From assembly GCA_021641225.1 (NCBI GenBank), contig JAJWXI010000058.1, forward strand, positions 1-7,839: a stretch of 7,839 nucleotides of DNA, written 5' to 3'. Origin of the DNA: Collinsella aerofaciens. GTDB taxonomy: Bacteria; Actinomycetota; Coriobacteriia; Coriobacteriales; Coriobacteriaceae. A program made the translations under genes and the position numbers. The notes beneath the pieces are model-generated. The model made no database searches. It had not been told where the DNA came from and saw only the letters and a list, made by a program, of their open reading frames with translations. Positions 7,486 to 7,839 of the stretch are shown in pieces; the first letter of the stretch is position 1, and every line of letters begins with the position of its first letter.

Positions 7486-7515
7486 ATGGTAAACATGCAT
7501 ATTGTACGCTGTCAA
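7486..7515 (-). promoter_or_regulatory. Candidate sigma-70-type promoter of the pel operon
   Basis: A perfect -35 TTGACA (7515-7510) is followed after 18 bases by TACCAT (7491-7486), a 4 of 6 match to TATAAT. Transcription would start near 7480-7478, giving a leader of about 28 bases that holds the GGGGAGGGGGAG site before GTG 7451. An AT-rich stretch (about 7528-7560) lies upstream. The hexamers are visible; activity is inferred. Confidence 0.45.
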
Positions 7516-7531
7516 TGTAGGCCAAAGGCAA
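7501..7531 (-). promoter_or_regulatory. Alternative overlapping promoter of the pel operon
   Basis: TACAAT (7506-7501) is a 5 of 6 match to the -10 consensus, with TTGCCT (7531-7526) as a weak -35 at a long 19-base spacing. It would start transcription near 7494, giving a leader of about 43 bases before GTG 7451. It overlaps the TTGACA promoter, so both may not be real. Confidence 0.3.
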
Positions 7532-7637
7532 CTTTAAAGCTGTTTTAAGAACTTTTTCAGACGGGAAGCGACTCGCGCCTGAGCCAGAGAGCCCTACACG
7601 TGCCGCTGCACGGCGGAGAAAGGCGAATCCACTACCC

Positions 7638-7656
7638 CTCAGGCATAATTCCTGAG
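7638..7656. repeat. Inverted repeat CTCAGG/CCTGAG
   Basis: Six perfect base pairs (7638-7643 with 7651-7656) enclose a 7-base AT-rich loop. No T-run follows on either strand, so it is not a classic terminator. It could be a protein-binding dyad. Confidence 0.4.
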
Positions 7657-7685
7657 CAAAATCAAGCAGAGCACACGGCTTTTTG

Positions 7686-7716
7686 CGCCACTTTAAGACG
7701 TAATCGGGATGTGGCG
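7686..7716. repeat. Inverted repeat CGCCAC/GTGGCG
   Basis: Six perfect base pairs (7686-7691 with 7711-7716) enclose a 19-base loop. Visible directly; function unknown. Confidence 0.4.
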
Positions 7717-7728
7717 AGAGGCCAAATT

Positions 7729-7784
7729 CGGAAGTGCGGGGAAAACCAAAGGAATGCTGACCAGACCCCCGTTTTAGGCTTCCG
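7729..7784. repeat. Two-tier imperfect hairpin (CGGAAG..CTTCCG and CGGGG..CCCCG)
   Basis: An outer stem of six pairs (7729-7734 with 7779-7784) and an inner stem of five pairs (7737-7741 with 7767-7771) are separated by an asymmetric internal loop of 2 and 7 bases. The apical loop is 25 bases. Two nested stems in register are less likely by chance than a single one. Confidence 0.45.
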
Positions 7785-7790
7785 CGACCT

Positions 7791-7815
7791 GCGGTTTTGA
7801 TACAAAAAAAACCGC
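7791..7815. repeat. Inverted repeat GCGGTTTT/AAAACCGC
   Basis: Eight perfect pairs (7791-7798 with 7808-7815) enclose a 9-base loop. The GCGG at 7791-7794 can also pair with CCGC at 7782-7785, so two mutually exclusive hairpins are possible. No T-run follows the stem, which argues against an ordinary terminator. Confidence 0.45.
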
Positions 7816-7839
7816 GTTGTGCTCGAAGGTTTTCGATTT

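Larger units (their letters stand above)
7599..7815. other. Non-coding region with a run of short inverted repeats
   Basis: No convincing gene lies between the pelD promoter and the right edge. The stretch carries five inverted repeats in series: CGTGC/GCACG (7599-7612), CTCAGG/CCTGAG (7638-7656), CGCCAC/GTGGCG (7686-7716), a two-part stem (7729-7784) and GCGGTTTT/AAAACCGC (7791-7815). The density suggests a structured RNA, a dispersed intergenic repeat, or regulator sites. I cannot tell which, nor the strand. Confidence 0.35.

Noticed and set aside
7600..7800. 66-codon plus-strand open frame in the intergenic region
   Set aside because: No ribosome binding site and no recognisable motif. 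It spans four of the inverted repeats and ends inside the last one, so it is better seen as non-coding sequence.
7560..7815. c-di-GMP riboswitch upstream of pelD
   Set aside because: It would fit the biology, and GGCGCAAAAAGCC on the minus strand looks faintly similar to the class I core. The other conserved blocks and helices of class I are not there, and the candidate promoter lies downstream.
7791..7839. Rho-independent terminator near the right edge
   Set aside because: The GCGGTTTT/AAAACCGC stem has its T and A runs inside the stem and loop. No T-run follows the stem on either strand.
1..7839. Mobile elements, CRISPR arrays, tRNA or rRNA genes
   Set aside because: No transposase or integrase motifs, no evenly spaced direct repeats, and no tRNA-like cloverleaf or rRNA-like stretch were found on either strand.

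Overview
The window is almost entirely one minus-strand operon. It encodes the inner-membrane and cytoplasmic machinery for a Pel-type exopolysaccharide (the cationic, partly de-N-acetylated GalNAc-rich biofilm polymer known from Pseudomonas aeruginosa and Bacillus cereus). In transcription order, right to left, the genes are pelD, pelE, a pelA-type deacetylase, pelF and pelG. pelG runs off the left edge. The order D-E-A(deacetylase)-F-G, with no pelB or pelC between the genes, is the Gram-positive arrangement. GC-rich codons, frequent GTG/TTG starts and GGGGAG-type ribosome binding sites suggest a high-GC Gram-positive, probably an actinobacterium such as a gut coriobacterium (Collinsella-like). 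That assignment is inference from sequence style, not a database match.

Layout: 1-1106 pelG (flippase-like membrane protein, C-terminus missing); 1110-2537 pelF (GT4 glycosyltransferase); 2534-4414 pelA-like membrane-anchored deacetylase; 4411-5316 pelE (two membrane segments plus helical-repeat scaffold); 5313-7451 pelD (degenerate SDR domain, four membrane segments, GAF, degenerate GGDEF with a retained c-di-GMP-binding RxxD). Every junction is a 4-base start/stop overlap or a 3-base gap, so the genes are almost certainly co-transcribed and translationally coupled. A candidate promoter and a strong purine-rich ribosome binding site lie directly before pelD. The remaining ~300 bases on the right (to 7839) hold no convincing gene but contain five short inverted repeats in a row.

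Working model, from known Pel biology: c-di-GMP binds PelD on the cytoplasmic face. PelD with PelE organises a membrane complex in which PelF polymerises sugar from a UDP-sugar donor and PelG moves the chain across the membrane. The anchored PelA-type enzyme then removes acetyl groups outside the cell. The most unusual point is the PelD N-terminus: a whole epimerase-like domain that has lost the residues needed for NAD binding and catalysis. It looks like a structural or sensing module rather than an enzyme.
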